From contig JAFPVR010000060.1 in NCBI GenBank assembly GCA_017395245.1, positions 1 through 37,459 of the forward strand: 37,459 nt of DNA, in the 5' to 3' direction. This document shows, piece after piece, positions 8,239 through 17,240 of the stretch. How positions within the stretch are numbered: the stretch's first letter is position 1; each line of letters opens with the position of its first letter. The position numbers and the translations under genes were made by a program. The notes beneath the pieces are model-generated. The model was not told where the DNA came from. It did no database searches and saw nothing but the letters and a program-made list of their open reading frames with translations. The DNA comes from Bacteroidales bacterium (lineage in GTDB: Bacteria > Bacteroidota > Bacteroidia > Bacteroidales > WCHB1-69).

Positions 8239-9990
8239 ATGAAAAGATCCTTCTTCACCCTTTTACTGGTCGCCATTACGACCCTCTCTTTCGGTCAGGT
8301 GCCGAAACATCTGCGCGTGCTCAACTACGTGCCCGACAGCTGCTATTCGGTTGCTGTGGTGAATCTCGACACTTTGGCGCGGGTCTTCGAGTTGGAGGCC
8401 ATGCACCGCGAGAACTTCCTTAAACCGCTCTATGACAGTATGAAGTTGTCTAAGAAACTGGTGCAGAGTTGGATAAAGAAGGATAACAAGTTGGGCATTG
8501 ATTTCACCGCATCGGCGGCCTATGCGGACTCCCGTTACATTTTTTTTCCACTGAACAACGAGAAAAACTTCGAAAAGACCATACGTTCGCTTGACAAGAA
8601 GGTGCCGCCGTTTGAGACCATGACGGATCCCGATGGACGGAAATTCCGCTGTCTGTTAATAGATGATGCGGATTTGAGCACGGCCGTAATCTGCACCGAG
8701 GATGTCGCCTGTCTTGCACTCCTCACCGATCCGTATGCTCTCTTTTCAAGCCCGGTGTTCCAGTCCGCTATTTCAGACACTTCCGATTTGGATGTTGTCT
8801 ATGAGACTTTGAATCAGGCAAGTAAAGAAACGCCCATGCAGTTGTGGACGCGGATCAGCCATTCGAAGTTTGTCGAAAGCCAGACGGCTGCCACCATGAT
8901 CTCCAAGGGTTGGAATTCTTATACGGCCTACCAGCAAGGCAACTCTCTTATTAACACGATGGTGAGTATGGCACAGCTCTATTTGCCTGCCCCTGAGGAT
9001 ATTAAGCGTGCTGTAAACGAGCTGGATATAGAACTTTTTTCGAAAGTGGAAGCCTATCACGACCGAATTACCACCAAGAGCGAGTTCCATTATCGCGCCA
9101 AGCAAAAGGAAGGGAATAAACTAAAGTTTGCCCCAGATGCATTGAAAAGGCTGATGCCCTACGTTTCAGGTGACTATGTGATACTGGCTGTCAGTGCGAT
9201 GGAGGGTTATGGTGACCTTGTGAAACCGTACATGAATTCATTTCCGCAATGGCGTGAACTCTGTCCGCTGCTGAACAAGCCGTTCGTGTTTACCATATCC
9301 ATGTCAGAAACGGGCTATCAGATACAAGCTGTAACCCTTGTGGAGAATCCTGGGGAGATTCACGGCGCATTGGAACGCTATGTGGAAATCAGCAACCACA
9401 TCACAGACTCCACTTATAAGGCGCAGAAAGAGTTGGAAGCAGTTATGATAGAGGAAGTAGTAGAAGAACCTGCAGTCGAGAACGAAGAAGTAGTGGAGCT
9501 GCCCGTCGTACCTGCGACCGAGGAACCTAAGGACTATCCCTTAATAGAGCAGGAAGATTCCACTATCAACATGAAAACGTTGACGGTCAAGAAAATAGGA
9601 GGCATGGATGCATACATCATCATCACGAATAAGCGAGAAATGGACTATGAAACTTACACATGGATAGTGAAGGACGATTCCATGTGTGTATTGGTGAAAG
9701 ACGGGCTGCTGTTCGTTACCAACTCGCTTGCTTCGTCAGGAACACTGTTGCAGCCTGTGGAACGCGAGTGGCCGAAAGAGTATTTTGGACACCCGTTGTA
9801 CGCACATCTCGACATCAACGCTTTCGTTGCCATCCTTGGTCAGGAGAATGTCATGCCCGTCCGCGACATGACCTGTGTGGTCGATGAGAACACCTTCACG
9901 ATGAATTTGAATGCGGTGCCGGGCCTCCGCCATGGGGTTCTCTACGAGATGATAAAATATGCGATGAATTTGATAGGGTCTTTTGATTGA
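8239..9990 (+). CDS. Secreted protein of unknown function, DUF4836-like
   Basis: 583 residues. The N-terminus, a KR pair followed by SFFTLLLVAITTLSFGQ, is a signal peptide, probably cut after about residue 19; there is no lipobox cysteine. The body (RVLNYVPDSCYSVAVVNLD; LMPYVSGDYVILAVSAMEG) resembles Bacteroidota DUF4836 proteins, whose function is unknown; this is a judgement by eye. Residues about 405-440 form an acidic, valine/proline/glutamate-rich linker (EEVVEEPAVENEEVVELP) between two halves, suggesting two globular domains joined by a flexible spacer. It has its own promoter and stands alone between two copies of the same palindrome. Periplasmic or outer-membrane-associated location is inferred. 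Confidence 0.7.
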   Translation: MKRSFFTLLLVAITTLSFGQVPKHLRVLNYVPDSCYSVAVVNLDTLARVFELEAMHRENFLKPLYDSMKLSKKLVQSWIKKDNKLGIDFTASAAYADSRYIFFPLNNEKNFEKTIRSLDKKVPPFETMTDPDGRKFRCLLIDDADLSTAVICTEDVACLALLTDPYALFSSPVFQSAISDTSDLDVVYETLNQASKETPMQLWTRISHSKFVESQTAATMISKGWNSYTAYQQGNSLINTMVSMAQLYLPAPEDIKRAVNELDIELFSKVEAYHDRITTKSEFHYRAKQKEGNKLKFAPDALKRLMPYVSGDYVILAVSAMEGYGDLVKPYMNSFPQWRELCPLLNKPFVFTISMSETGYQIQAVTLVENPGEIHGALERYVEISNHITDSTYKAQKELEAVMIEEVVEEPAVENEEVVELPVVPATEEPKDYPLIEQEDSTINMKTLTVKKIGGMDAYIIITNKREMDYETYTWIVKDDSMCVLVKDGLLFVTNSLASSGTLLQPVEREWPKEYFGHPLYAHLDINAFVAILGQENVMPVRDMTCVVDENTFTMNLNAVPGLRHGVLYEMIKYAMNLIGSFD

Positions 9991-10017
9991 TGTAGACGCA
10001 CGGCCGTGCGTCTCTAC
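9991..10017. repeat. Palindromic dispersed repeat, copy 2
   Basis: The core CGCACGGCCGTGCG is perfect, flanked by TGTAGA on the left and TCTCTAC on the right; the left arm lacks two bases compared with copy 1. It begins directly after the TGA of the preceding gene and ends 14 bases from the hflX stop on the other strand, so it could act as a bidirectional terminator. Confidence 0.8.
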
Positions 10018-10031
10018 GGCGGCCGTTGTTC

Positions 10032-11222
10032 CTAATACAGAAAATTGTTGTACGGGTAGATCTGGATATGCAGCTTCTTGATCTCCTCATAAAGGAAATC
10101 GCGCATTTCGGCGACGTTTTCCTTCGTTTTGGCGGAGATGAAGAGGGTTTTCGGGCCGAGTTTCGCCATCCAGGTGGCTTTCAGTTCGTTCAACGTGATG
10201 TTCTCCTTCGTCTTCGGGGTGAGGTCATCTTCGGCCTTCTCCACCCAGGAGTACTGGTCTATCTTGTTGAAAATGATGACGGTGGGCTTTCCGCCACAGT
10301 CGATTTCGTCAAGGGTTTTTTGCACGGTTTGAATTTGCTCCTCGAAGTCGGGGTGGCTGATATCGACTACGTGCAGCAGTAGGTGCGTCTCGCGGACCTC
10401 GTCAAGGGTCGATTTGAAGGATTCCACCAGTCCGTGCGGCAGTTTGCGGATAAATCCCACGGTATCAGAGAGTAAGAACGGAAGATTTTGGAAGACGACC
10501 TTGCGGACGGTGGTGTCGAGGGTGGCGAAGAGTTTGTTCTCCACGAGTACATCGGAGTTGCTCAGCAGGTTCATGATGGTGGATTTGCCGACGTTGGTGT
10601 AGCCCACGAGCGCGACTCTTACGAATTGCTCGCGATGTCCACGCTGCGTTTTCTTCTGCTTGTCGATTTCCTTCAACCGCTTTTCCAACAAGGAGATACG
10701 GTCGCGGATAATACGGCGGTCGGTCTCGATTTCCTTCTCACCGGGTCCCCTCATGCCGATACCGCCGCGCTGTTTCTCTAAGTGCGTCCACATGCCGGCG
10801 AGGCGGGGTAGGAGGTACTTGTACTGCGCCAACTCCACCTGCGTTTTGGCGTGCGCCGTCTGCGCGTGCTTGGCGAAGATGTCGAGGATGAGGTGCGTGC
10901 GGTCCATTACCTTGCAGTGCATAAGTGTTTCAATATTACGCTGTTGTGACGGTGGCAGCTCGTCATCGACTACCACCATGTCAATGTCGTTCTCGTGTAC
11001 GTAGTCGGCCACCTCGCGGATTTTGCCAGAGCCGAAATAGGTGCGCGTGTCGGGGTGCGCGAGGTTCTGGATGAATTTCTTCACGCACTGTCCGCCGGCG
11101 GTTTCCACTAAGAAAGCCAACTCGTCAAGGTATTCCATTGTCTTCGCCTCCGCCACGTCGGGTGTGGAGACGGCAATCAGCACGGCTGTTTCGCGGTAAT
11201 TGTCAGGGTATTCTATCGCCAT
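10032..11222 (-). CDS. hflX: HflX, ribosome-associated GTPase
   Basis: A 396-residue GTPase that in other bacteria binds and splits stalled or stress-inactivated 70S ribosomes. It has the HflX N-terminal domain, including GSGKIREVADYV, then the linker GPGEKEIETDRR and the G domain: G1 GYTNVGKST starting at residue 207, G3 DTVGFI, G4 NKID. The start at 11222 (MAIEYPDN) is chosen because a -7 element lies 34 bases upstream of it; the frame stays open 53 codons further, but those residues overlap the promoter and look non-coding. It is monocistronic and divergent from mraZ. Confidence 0.93.
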   Translation of the reverse strand: MAIEYPDNYRETAVLIAVSTPDVAEAKTMEYLDELAFLVETAGGQCVKKFIQNLAHPDTRTYFGSGKIREVADYVHENDIDMVVVDDELPPSQQRNIETLMHCKVMDRTHLILDIFAKHAQTAHAKTQVELAQYKYLLPRLAGMWTHLEKQRGGIGMRGPGEKEIETDRRIIRDRISLLEKRLKEIDKQKKTQRGHREQFVRVALVGYTNVGKSTIMNLLSNSDVLVENKLFATLDTTVRKVVFQNLPFLLSDTVGFIRKLPHGLVESFKSTLDEVRETHLLLHVVDISHPDFEEQIQTVQKTLDEIDCGGKPTVIIFNKIDQYSWVEKAEDDLTPKTKENITLNELKATWMAKLGPKTLFISAKTKENVAEMRDFLYEEIKKLHIQIYPYNNFLY

Positions 11223-11255
11223 TTGGGTTTTTGATTCGGTTTTGGTTTTGAGCGG

Positions 11256-11263
11256 CAAAGATA
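11256..11263 (-). promoter_or_regulatory. -7 promoter element of hflX
   Basis: On the minus strand it reads TATCTTTG, an exact TAnnTTTG match, just upstream of the start at 11222. It supports the shorter HflX start. Confidence 0.6.
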
Positions 11264-11412
11264 CGATTTTTAGGGAATAGGTAGAATTGTCGCTCCCTTC
11301 CGCTCCAATTTCTTCCAATTTTTTCCATGACAATTCCGATAAGGTACCGTAAAGTTCCAGATTTTTCCAGTTTGAAACCATATAGCTCTAATAATCAATA
11401 AATTAATAACTT

Positions 11413-11581
11413 TGTGGATAACTATGCTCAACTTGCGAGTTTTCAACATATTATGGTTAGTGTTAATTAGTGTTCATAACTTTTTTCCATTATTTTCCAT
11501 GCTGAAAATCAGTAAGATAGAATAATATTTTAACAACATAGGTTAAATAAGTGTTGGCTTGTGGAAATTAGTTGTGGAAAA
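11413..11581. promoter_or_regulatory. AT-rich hflX-mraZ intergenic region with repeated TGTGGA boxes
   Basis: The region between hflX and mraZ (11223-11622, about 400 bases) has no gene. It is AT-rich, with TTAGTGTT occurring twice near 11456-11476. It carries three same-strand boxes: TGTGGATAA at 11413-11421, TGTGGAAAT at 11560-11568 and TGTGGAAAA at 11573-11581. The first is the exact complement of the DnaA box TTATCCACA and the third gives TTTTCCACA, one base off. The last two have 13-bp spacing and sit just upstream of the mraZ -7 element, so they could instead be MraZ operator repeats. Confidence 0.4.
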
Positions 11582-11585
11582 ATTA

Positions 11586-11593
11586 TATTTTTG
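11586..11593 (+). promoter_or_regulatory. -7 promoter element of the dcw cluster (mraZ)
   Basis: TATTTTTG fits TAnnTTTG, 29 bases upstream of the mraZ ATG. This is the only strong promoter seen before the mraZ-ftsW run. Confidence 0.6.
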
Positions 11594-11622
11594 TCGCTCA
11601 AAATTATTAAGCATAGAATAGT

Positions 11623-12105
11623 ATGGCAACAGGCTACGGATATTGGGAAGTCTCGATAGAGAAGAGCGGGCGGTTGAAACTGCCTGCGGCTCTGTTGCAG
11701 AAATTGCCGGAGGAAGAGCGCAAAATATTCTATGTCACACACGGTTTCGGCGAATACATTATGTTGTGGTCTGAAAAGGCCTACAGCAAGCAGATGGAGT
11801 ACATGAACTCGCTGGACCGAAACCTCAAGCGTGTCAAACTTTACCGTAATGCCTTTCTGCGCAACACTGCCCAGCTGGAGTGCGACTCGCAGAACCGCAT
11901 CGTGATCCCGAGGCCGTTGATGGAGATGTATGCCATTGACAAAGAGCTGGTTATGCTGCTTGACAATGGACAAATCGAAATGTGGAACAGCAAGAACTAT
12001 CATGAGAAGTTCGACATGAGTCCTGCGGATCTGGAAGATCTTAACGAGGAAATGCATCTCGGTCACTATTTAAAAGAAAAGGAGGACGGCAATGGCATAT
12101 CATAA
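11623..12105 (+). CDS. mraZ: MraZ, transcriptional regulator of the dcw cluster
   Basis: 160 residues with two SpoVT/AbrB-like halves. Each half has the family's D/E-x-x-x-R signature: EKSGRLKLP near residue 9 and DSQNRIVIP near residue 87. MraZ forms ring oligomers that bind repeats in its own promoter and repress dcw genes. It is first in the cluster, has a TAnnTTTG promoter and no Shine-Dalgarno sequence. Its 3' end overlaps rsmH by 14 bases. Confidence 0.93.
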   Translation: MATGYGYWEVSIEKSGRLKLPAALLQKLPEEERKIFYVTHGFGEYIMLWSEKAYSKQMEYMNSLDRNLKRVKLYRNAFLRNTAQLECDSQNRIVIPRPLMEMYAIDKELVMLLDNGQIEMWNSKNYHEKFDMSPADLEDLNEEMHLGHYLKEKEDGNGIS

Positions 12106-13015
12106 TCCCGTACTCCTGCAATCTTCTGTAGATTATTTAGTTACCAACCCTGATGGAACGTATGTGGATGTCACTTACGGCGGTGGCGGCCATTCGCGTG
12201 AGATTCTCAGCAGGCTTGGAAGCGGTCGGCTTATCGCCTTCGACCAGGATTCCGATGCGCAGGCGAATCTCGTTGAGGATGAACGGTTTATTTTCGTGCC
12301 TTCCAATTTCAAGAACCTGTCGCGTTTCCTGAAATACCACCAAGCTTACCCCGTGGACGGCATCTTGGCCGATTTGGGTGTCTCCTCCCATCAGTTCGAC
12401 ACTCCAGAACGCGGTTTTTCGTATCGCGAGGACGGAGTTTTGGACATGCGGATGAATGTAAATGCCGGTAAGTCGGCGCAAGATATTGTCAACCAGTACG
12501 ACGAGCAGGCTTTGAGCCAGATTTTCTACCGTTACGGCGAGCTGTCGGACGGTCGCACTCTTGCTCGCCGCATTGTCAAAGCGAGGGAGGATCGGCCCAT
12601 TAGGACCACGCAGGAACTGGTTGAGGCGCTCAAGCCGTCGTTGCCCCGTGGTCGCGAGAACAAGTCGCTTTCCCGCATTTTCCAGGCTCTCCGCATAGAG
12701 GTCAACCAGGAGATGGAGGCTTTGGAGGCATTTTTGACACAAACTGTTGAGGCTCTGAAAATTGGCGGCCGCTTAGTTGTCATTTCCTACCATTCGTTGG
12801 AGGACCGCATGGTGAAGAATTTCATGCGTGCGGGCAATTTCAGCGGCGAGGTGGAGAAGGACTTCTACGGCAATCCGCAGACCCCGTTTAAGTTGATTAC
12901 GAGAAAGGCATTAGTGCCTGATGATGAAGAAATTAACCTGAATCCGCGTGCTCGTAGCGCCAAGCTGCGTGTTGCGGAGAAAATCAATCCCGTCAGTCAT
13001 GGAAACAACATCTAA
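12092..13015 (+). CDS. rsmH: RsmH (MraW), 16S rRNA m4C1402 N4-methyltransferase
   Basis: 307 residues. It methylates C1402 of 16S rRNA in the ribosomal P site using S-adenosylmethionine. The SAM-binding loop VDVTYGGGGHS is at residues 25-35; GILADLGVSSHQFD, ERGFSYREDG and the C-terminal ISYHSLEDRMVKN are family hallmarks. The start at 12092 has a good Shine-Dalgarno sequence (AAGGAGG, 12079-12085) inside the mraZ coding end, unusual in a window with few such sites. It overlaps mraZ by 14 bases and ftsL by 17. Confidence 0.96.
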   Translation: MAYHNPVLLQSSVDYLVTNPDGTYVDVTYGGGGHSREILSRLGSGRLIAFDQDSDAQANLVEDERFIFVPSNFKNLSRFLKYHQAYPVDGILADLGVSSHQFDTPERGFSYREDGVLDMRMNVNAGKSAQDIVNQYDEQALSQIFYRYGELSDGRTLARRIVKAREDRPIRTTQELVEALKPSLPRGRENKSLSRIFQALRIEVNQEMEALEAFLTQTVEALKIGGRLVVISYHSLEDRMVKNFMRAGNFSGEVEKDFYGNPQTPFKLITRKALVPDDEEINLNPRARSAKLRVAEKINPVSHGNNI

Positions 13016-13415
13016 GCTAAATAGAGAGAATCAGACGGAGAAAAGCCGTTTCAGCCGTTTTTTCTCCAATATTTTCGGCGGTGAAATCCTGGCGAACCGC
13101 AAGATGCGCCCGTGGTATTTTTATTTCCTGTTTGTGTTGGTTCTGACGGCTGCGCTGGTGGTCAGCGAGCAGCAGATTCGCGCAAAGGAGAAAGTCATCG
13201 ATGAGTTGGAGGACACCTACAAAATGGAAATCAGCCGTTTGAAGGCCAATAACCAATTTATCCCCTATGAGAAAAACAAGATTCTGATTCAGAAGATGCA
13301 GGAGAAGGGGTACATTACGGATGAAAAACAATGTTTCACGGTGAAAGAGACGCCGAAGCCGGTGGAGAAACGCCGTTGGTTCAAGAGAAAGGAGCGTAAA
13401 CATGAAGACAAATAG
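12999..13415 (+). CDS. ftsL: FtsL-like cell division protein
   Basis: 138 residues of the Bacteroidota FtsL-like type: a basic cytoplasmic N-terminus, one membrane segment (YFYFLFVLVLTAALVV, about residues 44-60), then a short coiled coil (VIDELEDTYKMEISRLKANN). FtsL works with FtsQ and FtsB and activates the FtsW-FtsI septal synthase. The start METTSK at 12999 is chosen because earlier in-frame starts lie deep inside rsmH. It is followed by a basic tail (RRWFKRKERK) and overlaps ftsI by 14 bases. Identification rests on position and topology more than sequence. Confidence 0.8.
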   Translation: METTSKLNRENQTEKSRFSRFFSNIFGGEILANRKMRPWYFYFLFVLVLTAALVVSEQQIRAKEKVIDELEDTYKMEISRLKANNQFIPYEKNKILIQKMQEKGYITDEKQCFTVKETPKPVEKRRWFKRKERKHEDK

Positions 13416-15681
13416 TAAACAGGAAGTTTCCCCGTCCACGCAGCGGCGGATGACCGTCGTCTATCTGATGATGGTGTTGTTAGGTCTTGCCTGCTTGGCC
13501 AAGATCCTGTATCTCTCTATCGCGGAACGCGCTGTGGCGTCGGGTTCGCCTGACAAGTGCGTGAATCTCATTGGGTTGGACGAAGATTCTGTGAAGGCTT
13601 TGAAGGCTCGGAATTTCTACTGCTATATGGACAAGAATATGTTGCGCCCTATGCGCGGTGAAATCTATGACGACCACGGTCGTGTATTAGTGGCCAATTT
13701 TACCGTCTTTGAGGTCGCTTTCGATGGAAACGGCTTCATTAAGCAGTATGCCGACACGCTGAAGAAGAATCCCAACGCTTTCGACGGACTTTTCCAACAG
13801 GTGGCACAGGATTTCTACGTACAGTTCAAGGATCGTTTTCCGAAGTTCGACACCGAGTACTATTATAATTTGTTCAAGCGGACGCTCGCCAAGAAGGAGG
13901 GCAAACGTTATTCGACCATTTTCTCCGTGAAGGAGTGGGATGACCGGTCTTGGGTGACGGGTGTGGATACAGCATTTATCAAGAACCTTCCATATTTATA
14001 TAAGTATGAGCATTTGGAGAATGGTGATTCCGTACGGAAACGGGTCGTGAACATGCACTTCAATTTCATACCTACCAATGTGCGGGTCAACCCCTACGGG
14101 GAGATGGCCAAGCGAACCCTTGGTGCGGAGACCCCCGCCCACCAGTACGGGTTGGAACACTCGATGAACGACATCCTTGGAGGTCAGGAGGGTAGCAAAA
14201 AATATCTCATAATCAACCACGCCAAGGTGCCGCTTCGCGACCGCATTGAACCGGACGATGGCTATAACATCCATACTACTTTGAAGTTGGAGATTCAGCA
14301 TGCAGTGCATAACGAGCTTTCGCGCAAGCTGTCGGAGCTGGGTGCCGAGTGGGGTTGCGCCATTGTGATGGAGACGAAGACTGGCGAAATCAAGGCCATC
14401 TCCAACCTGCGCCGTTCCGCCAACGACCCTACCTACTATAACGAGAGCATGGAGTACGCCCTCAACGCCAAGGTCGAACCGGGTTCCACCTTCAAACTCG
14501 CTTCCCTGCTGGCGTATCTCGAGAAGGTTCCGAACGATACCGTTGGTCGGTACCGGATTTACCAGAATACATTCGAGTTCCCGACGAAGTCCGGGCAGGT
14601 CAAGCGCTACACGAAAACCGACCACGAATACCAGCCCATCGATGTCTCTGCTTTGGAGGTCTTCAAACGCTCGTCCAATGTCGGTATTGCCAAGATGATT
14701 TTCGACACTTACGGCAAACGGGGCTTCCCTGCCTATTTGGAACAGCTCAAGAAGTTCGGTCTGTTGGACACGGTACACAGCCAGCTCGGCGACCTTCTGC
14801 CCGCCCGCATCCGCGACGGCTCCAACGACTTCAACACCTATTATGCCACCACTTTCGGAGCCGGTTTCAACATTCCGATTATCCGAACCCTGATTTACTA
14901 CAATGCCATCGCTAACGATGGTAAGATGATGGCTCCGCTCTTCGTACGCTATGTCACAAATACTTACGATACGATCCAACGTTTCGAGCCGCAGGTGCTG
15001 ATGGATTCGATAGCATCGGCTTCCACCGTGAAGAAAGCTCGCTATTATCTGGAGCAGGTGGTGTGGGGCGAGCACGGCACCGCCTACCGCTATCGTGACG
15101 AGAACTGCATGTTCGCCGGAAAGACGGGCACCCGCGACATCTGGGACGAGAGCATGCACTGCTACCGGAAGGACATCAATGCGGTGTCGTTCTGCGGATA
15201 CTTCCCGATGGACCATCCGCAATACACCGTCATTGTCTATATTTACGGTGTGCCGCAGATGAGTAGCGTGGCCGTGGACGCCTTTGCCCGCATTGCCCGC
15301 AGCATTATGAACAGTGCGAACTACAGCGCAACGCGCAAGGCTTCCGATTCGCCATTCACCCCGCTGGGCCGCACCGCTCCCATCCAGAAGAAATACTTCA
15401 ATATGCTGTTGGCTGGTCTTGGTTATGACACGGTGAAGTATGAGGCTGATGCACCCTATTTCCGTGTGGATCAGACCGATACGAACCGACATGTAACTGC
15501 CAAACCCCTGCCGCTCGGTCAATACCAGAAGATGCCCGACGTGCGCGGCATGTTGGCCTCCGATGCTGTTACGGAGATTATTCGCGCCGGCTACAAGGTC
15601 AACATCTCCGGCCGCGGTCGCGTCAAATCCCAGATTCTTGATGACAAAACACATACAGTGAAATTGTATCTTGACCCGTGA
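13402..15681 (+). CDS. ftsI: FtsI, septal peptidoglycan transpeptidase (PBP3-like)
   Basis: 759 residues, class B penicillin-binding protein that cross-links septal peptidoglycan. One N-terminal membrane anchor (about 18-40), a dimerisation region beginning LRPMRGEIYDDHGRVLA-like at 81-97, and a transpeptidase domain with all three motifs: STFK at 362-365 (nucleophile S362), SSN at 424-426 and KTGT at 574-577. A C-terminal PASTA-like domain (MPDVRGMLASDAV onward, about 710-759) is usual in this phylum. It overlaps ftsL. The stop is followed by a small palindrome and a tandem repeat before murE. Confidence 0.95.
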   Translation: MKTNSKQEVSPSTQRRMTVVYLMMVLLGLACLAKILYLSIAERAVASGSPDKCVNLIGLDEDSVKALKARNFYCYMDKNMLRPMRGEIYDDHGRVLVANFTVFEVAFDGNGFIKQYADTLKKNPNAFDGLFQQVAQDFYVQFKDRFPKFDTEYYYNLFKRTLAKKEGKRYSTIFSVKEWDDRSWVTGVDTAFIKNLPYLYKYEHLENGDSVRKRVVNMHFNFIPTNVRVNPYGEMAKRTLGAETPAHQYGLEHSMNDILGGQEGSKKYLIINHAKVPLRDRIEPDDGYNIHTTLKLEIQHAVHNELSRKLSELGAEWGCAIVMETKTGEIKAISNLRRSANDPTYYNESMEYALNAKVEPGSTFKLASLLAYLEKVPNDTVGRYRIYQNTFEFPTKSGQVKRYTKTDHEYQPIDVSALEVFKRSSNVGIAKMIFDTYGKRGFPAYLEQLKKFGLLDTVHSQLGDLLPARIRDGSNDFNTYYATTFGAGFNIPIIRTLIYYNAIANDGKMMAPLFVRYVTNTYDTIQRFEPQVLMDSIASASTVKKARYYLEQVVWGEHGTAYRYRDENCMFAGKTGTRDIWDESMHCYRKDINAVSFCGYFPMDHPQYTVIVYIYGVPQMSSVAVDAFARIARSIMNSANYSATRKASDSPFTPLGRTAPIQKKYFNMLLAGLGYDTVKYEADAPYFRVDQTDTNRHVTAKPLPLGQYQKMPDVRGMLASDAVTEIIRAGYKVNISGRGRVKSQILDDKTHTVKLYLDP

Positions 15682-15686
15682 ATGTC

Positions 15687-15705
15687 GGGCGTATGCGATA
15701 CGCCC
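15687..15705. repeat. Short dispersed palindrome between ftsI and murE
   Basis: GGGCGTAT and ATACGCCC form an 8-bp perfect stem around GCG, six bases after the ftsI stop. It has no following T run, so it is more likely a REP-like element or mRNA stabiliser than a terminator. Confidence 0.65.
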
Positions 15706-15720
15706 ATACCAAAACCTTCA

Positions 15721-15748
15721 ATAACCCATAACCTATAACCTATAACCA
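15721..15748 (+). repeat. Four 7-bp tandem units upstream of murE
   Basis: ATAACCC, ATAACCT, ATAACCT, ATAACCA in a row, ending 11 bases before the murE ATG at 15760. It matches in unit length, copy number and distance the array at 8201-8228. Confidence 0.8.
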
Positions 15749-15759
15749 TTCAAAAGACA

Positions 15760-17229
15760 ATGAACCTAACCATACTGCTCAAATCGCTGCGCTCGTATGA
15801 GCTGGCGGGAGAGCCGGAACTTGACGTTACGGAACTCCTGTTCGACTCTCGTGCCGTATCCCCTCAACCTGATGGGGCTACACAACTGTATGTGGCACAG
15901 CGCGGTACGCAGACCGACGGACACAAGTACATCGCTTCCGCCATCGAACGAGGGTGCCGTGCCGTGGTGTGCGAGGAGCTTCCGGAAAACCTTACTGACA
16001 ACGTCTGCTACGTCAAGGTGGCGGACAGTTCGTTTGCGTTAGGGCTGCTTGCCGACGCTTTTTACGGCCATCCGAGCCGCAAACTCAAGCTGGTGGGTAT
16101 CACCGGCACCAACGGCAAGACCACGACTGTAACCCTGTTGCATCGCCTCTTCACGATGGCAGGCCACAAGGCCGGGTTGCTCTCCACCATCGTCAACAGG
16201 GTGGGGGAGGAGGAAGTCCCTGCCACACACACCACGCCCGATGCCGTGGAACTCAACCGTCTGTTAGCTAAGATGGTGGACGGTGGCTGTGAGTACTGTT
16301 TCATGGAAGTGAGCTCGCACGCACTTTGCCAGCACCGCGTTTCCGGACTGCGCTTCACCGGTGGCATCTTCAGCAACATCACCCACGACCATCTCGATTT
16401 CCACAAGACTTTCGCCAACTACATCGCGGCGAAGAAATCCTTCTTCGACAAGCTGCCGAAATCCGCGTTCGCCCTCACGAACATTGACGACAAGAACGGT
16501 CGTGTAATGGTGCAGAACTGCAAGGCAGATGTTCGGACGTACAGTCTGCGCACGGCCGCCGATTTCAAAGGGGTGGTGATGGAGAACGCCTTCACGGGTC
16601 TGCACTTGCGCGTGAACGGGCGCGAGGTTTATTTCAAGTTGTGCGGTAAGTTCAACGCCTACAATTTATTGGCAATTTACGGAGCTGCTGTGCTGTTGGG
16701 CATGGATGAGGTGGAAGCACTGACGTTGATGAGCGGTCTTGACAGTGCCGCCGGGCGTTTCCAGATGATGCGCACGGATGACGGTGCCACTGCGATTGTG
16801 GATTACGCGCACACGCCCGACGCGCTCGAAAACGTGCTGAAGACCATTCGCGACATTGTGGGTAAGGATGCCGAAGTGATTACCGTGGCGGGCTGCGGCG
16901 GCGACCGTGACGCGCTGAAACGTCCAGAGATGGCGGAGATCGCATGCAAGTACAGCTCCAAGGTCATCCTCACGTCCGACAACCCGCGCACGGAAGACCC
17001 GAAAGCCATTTTGGACGATATGATCAAAGGGGTTCCCGCAGGCAAGAGCAAGCAGGTGCTGGTCATCGAAAACCGCCGTGAGGCCATCAAGACCGCCTGC
17101 ATGATGCTCCAACCGAAGGGAGTGCTCCTTGTGGCCGGCAAAGGACATGAGAACTATCAGGAAATCAATCACGTCAAGCACCATTTTGACGATACGGAGG
17201 AAATCAAGAATTGTCTCAATATCCAGTAA
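15760..17229 (+). CDS. murE: MurE, UDP-MurNAc-L-Ala-D-Glu:meso-diaminopimelate ligase
   Basis: 489 residues. It adds the third stem-peptide residue to the peptidoglycan precursor in the cytoplasm, using ATP. The ATP loop GTNGKTT is at residues 116-122, the family segment SSHAL and the ligase ITHDHLDFH follow, and the amino-acid specificity motif DNPR is at 407-410, which in MurE indicates meso-diaminopimelate rather than lysine. All three Mur domains are present, in contrast to the murD-like gene downstream. It is 11 bases from mraY. Confidence 0.96.
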   Translation: MNLTILLKSLRSYELAGEPELDVTELLFDSRAVSPQPDGATQLYVAQRGTQTDGHKYIASAIERGCRAVVCEELPENLTDNVCYVKVADSSFALGLLADAFYGHPSRKLKLVGITGTNGKTTTVTLLHRLFTMAGHKAGLLSTIVNRVGEEEVPATHTTPDAVELNRLLAKMVDGGCEYCFMEVSSHALCQHRVSGLRFTGGIFSNITHDHLDFHKTFANYIAAKKSFFDKLPKSAFALTNIDDKNGRVMVQNCKADVRTYSLRTAADFKGVVMENAFTGLHLRVNGREVYFKLCGKFNAYNLLAIYGAAVLLGMDEVEALTLMSGLDSAAGRFQMMRTDDGATAIVDYAHTPDALENVLKTIRDIVGKDAEVITVAGCGGDRDALKRPEMAEIACKYSSKVILTSDNPRTEDPKAILDDMIKGVPAGKSKQVLVIENRREAIKTACMMLQPKGVLLVAGKGHENYQEINHVKHHFDDTEEIKNCLNIQ

Positions 17230-17240
17230 ACCAGTAAACT

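Noticed and set aside
11223-11381. Longer HflX start at 11381
   Set aside because: The extra residues cover the -7 promoter element and do not look like the family; the start at 11222 fits better.
13996-15654. 552-codon minus-strand open frame opposite ftsI
   Set aside because: It lies wholly inside a certain gene, is not protein-like in composition and is an effect of codon bias.
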